62,055 nt of DNA from NCBI GenBank assembly GCA_013298865.1, contig JAAFJL010000007.1, positions 1 through 62,055 of the forward strand. The letters are read 5' to 3'. A model generated the notes under the pieces. The model was given only the letters and a program-made list of their open reading frames with translations, had not been told where the DNA came from and made no database searches. Both the position numbers and the translations under genes were made by a program. Numbering within the stretch: the stretch's first letter is position 1; every line of letters begins with the position of its first letter. The stretch is from Cytophagales bacterium (GTDB lineage: Bacteria; Bacteroidota; Bacteroidia; Cytophagales; Spirosomataceae). Of this stretch, positions 60,529 through 62,055 are shown in pieces.

Positions 60529-60831
60529 TTATTCCTCATCATCATCATCCGAAGACGTAATGATACTCCTCACTTTTCCGTCGGCTATGGCAATTTCTAA
60601 GAATGAATCTGTTGCCCCAAACTGGACACTAACGGTATTCCAAGCGGGATTAAAATCATCAATATCTCTAATTTTGTATGATTTTGGAAACATCTTTTTC
60701 ACCTTAGCAACAGTATCGCCCACTTTCAAGCCCGAAAGATTATCTATCTGAAAACGGTTACTTCTGATTTCAAAACCGCTCACAATTTCGTCCATTACAT
60801 AAAAAACGTCTTGTCCATACAGGGAATCCAT
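60529..60831 (-). CDS. small hypothetical protein
   Basis: 100 residues starting MDSLYGQDVFYVMDE, with an alpha-beta pattern (GLKVGDTVAKVKKMFP) and an acidic tail SSDDDDEE. No family is recognised. The ATG at 60831 is used; a TTG two codons earlier is possible. It lies 31 bases after carA on the same strand and may be co-transcribed. Confidence 0.6.
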   Translation of the reverse strand: MDSLYGQDVFYVMDEIVSGFEIRSNRFQIDNLSGLKVGDTVAKVKKMFPKSYKIRDIDDFNPAWNTVSVQFGATDSFLEIAIADGKVRSIITSSDDDDEE

Positions 60832-60862
60832 TTTCAAATTTACACATTTTCAAATTACCAAA

Positions 60863-61966
60863 TTACGCCCCCAGCATTTCTACAAAGTTATCAAATAAAT
60901 ATCTTGAATCATGGGGACCAGGCGATGCCTCTGGGTGATGTTGCACCGAGAACGCCCTTTTATCTTTTCTTCTGATACCTTCAACGGTATTATCGTTCAA
61001 ATTGATATGCGTTAGTTCAACATTTTCGTGAGTATCTATTTCTTCCATTGCCACAGCAAAGCCATGATTTTGCGAAGTTATCTCAGAAAGTCCTGTTACT
61101 AAATTTTTCACAGGATGATTCAAACCACGGTGTCCGTTCTTCATTTTATAAGTCGAAAGCCCCGAAGCCTGTGCCAAAATCTGATGTCCTAAGCATATTC
61201 CGAAGGTTGGTTTATCTGCTTCAATAATTTCTCGAACCGTTTGTATGGCATAAGGCATTACGGCTGGGTCGCCTGGACCATTCGAGATAAAATAACCTGT
61301 TGGTCCAAAAGTTTCCATTTCTGCAAAGGTTGTTTTTGCAGGAAAAACTTTCAAATAACAACCTCTATCGGTAAGGTTACTTAAAATGCTTTTCTTTACA
61401 CCCAAATCCAAAACGGCAACTTTAAAATCTGCTTCTGGATTTCCTAAATGATAGGTCTCTTGGGTACAAACTTCCGAAGAAAGCTCCAATCCTTCCATCT
61501 GAGGTACTTTGTCTAATTCTTTTCTGAGTTCGGTAGGGTCAAGGATTTCAGAAGAAATAATACAGTTCATCACACCTGCTTGGCGGATATGTCTCACAAT
61601 CTGGCGAGTATCAACGCCATAAATGCCTACAATCCCTGCTTTTTGAAAATAGTTTTGGAGGGAATCATCCGCAGTTTTGCGTGAATGAATCGGTGAAAAT
61701 TCATTACAGACCATTCCTGAGATTTTTACAGAAGAGGATTCTGCTTCCAAGTCATTCACGACACCGTAATTACCAATGTGAGATGACGTATTAACTACCA
61801 CCTGTCCGAAATAAGAAGGATCAGTATAAATTTCCTGATAGCCCGTCATACCCGTATTGAAGCAAATTTCGCCTCCACTTGTTCCGATTTTTCCAAGGGC
61901 AATACCTTTGAATACTGTGCCATCTTCCAGCATCAAAATAGCTGGTTGAGATTCTGTTACTTTCAT
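60863..61966 (-). CDS. carA: carbamoyl phosphate synthase small subunit
   Basis: 367 residues: an N-terminal CarA domain (ILMLEDGTVFKGIALGK; CFNTGMTGYQEIYTDPSYFGQ) and a class I glutaminase domain with the catalytic Cys in GICLGHQ (about residue 254) and the His-Glu pair in QHHPEASPGPHDS. It supplies ammonia from glutamine to CarB for arginine and pyrimidine synthesis. carB is not adjacent inside the window. Confidence 0.96.
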   Translation of the reverse strand: MKVTESQPAILMLEDGTVFKGIALGKIGTSGGEICFNTGMTGYQEIYTDPSYFGQVVVNTSSHIGNYGVVNDLEAESSSVKISGMVCNEFSPIHSRKTADDSLQNYFQKAGIVGIYGVDTRQIVRHIRQAGVMNCIISSEILDPTELRKELDKVPQMEGLELSSEVCTQETYHLGNPEADFKVAVLDLGVKKSILSNLTDRGCYLKVFPAKTTFAEMETFGPTGYFISNGPGDPAVMPYAIQTVREIIEADKPTFGICLGHQILAQASGLSTYKMKNGHRGLNHPVKNLVTGLSEITSQNHGFAVAMEEIDTHENVELTHINLNDNTVEGIRRKDKRAFSVQHHPEASPGPHDSRYLFDNFVEMLGA

Positions 61967-61993
61967 TTGTTAAATTTTAATCCTGCTTGGTTA

Positions 61994-62022
61994 CAAAAAA
62001 GGAGGTCAACCAATTGACCCCC
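61994..62022 (-). terminator. terminator of a gene upstream of the window
   Basis: On the minus strand GGTCAA pairs with TTGACC (loop of 4), followed by TCCTTTTTTG. It would end a transcript coming from beyond 62055 and lies just before carA. Confidence 0.6.
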
Positions 62023-62055
62023 CAAAATTAATTATATGCAATAAAGAAAACTAAT

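Overview
The window reads as chromosomal DNA of an AT-rich Bacteroidota bacterium, most likely a Cytophagales (Spirosomataceae/Cytophagaceae-like) organism. The gene families point there: TonB-dependent receptors with carboxypeptidase-like N-domains, DUF5686, DUF4097, DUF3089, GH3-like, AsmA and LytS/LytTR proteins. Several genes have a TAnnTTTG promoter 10-40 bases ahead of the start, and few have a Shine-Dalgarno sequence. The genus is an inference.

Layout. 1-5.2 kb: two tRNA genes (Leu, cut by the window edge; Gly), a UbiA-type prenyltransferase divergent from a type III polyketide synthase, phosphatidylserine decarboxylase, a DUF4097 protein and a VOC protein. 5.3-10.7 kb: a GH3-like protein, then a compact peptide module: two double-glycine leader peptides, each with four cysteines in the core, flank a DUF6734 protein and a fusion of a dead C39-like domain, VKOR and thioredoxin. 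10.7-16 kb: a decayed PLP-enzyme gene, valS, a zeta-toxin-like pair beside an Rpn-nuclease remnant, and a lipoprotein. 16-24 kb: glycan genes (GT2, formyltransferase, deacetylase), a coaX-OMP-lptC operon, MscS and DUF3089. 24-36 kb: a large TonB receptor, TPR protein, ceramidase-like enzyme, uvrA with an in-frame palindromic insertion, S41 peptidase, OMP and M20 amidohydrolase. 36-46 kb: a LytTR two-component pair, a hidden 47-residue peptide gene, DUF5686, a TPP riboswitch driving a TonB receptor, and a DUF418/SMR/Crp cluster. 46.7-55.3 kb: an accessory stretch with AraC and phytanoyl-dioxygenase genes, a Septu-like ATPase/HNH pair, an orphan full-length LanB dehydratase and a PD-(D/E)XK nuclease. 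55.3-62 kb: DUF1593, AsmA, DoxX, a small protein and carA.

Main points of interest. (1) The 7.0-10.7 kb module looks like a dedicated system for secreted, disulfide-bonded peptides. (2) Two perfect tandem duplications of exactly 127 bp sit at the 5' ends of the Septu ATPase gene and the PD-(D/E)XK gene; the identical odd length makes an assembly k-mer artefact a serious alternative to biology. (3) Intergenic regions carry several families of stuttering short words that fold back on themselves and often end a few bases before a start codon. (4) An 81-bp hairpin element occurs twice in opposite orientation beside a similar 20-bp flank. (5) A pair of unannotated small genes (36109-36231 and 38729-38872) surrounds the two-component system.
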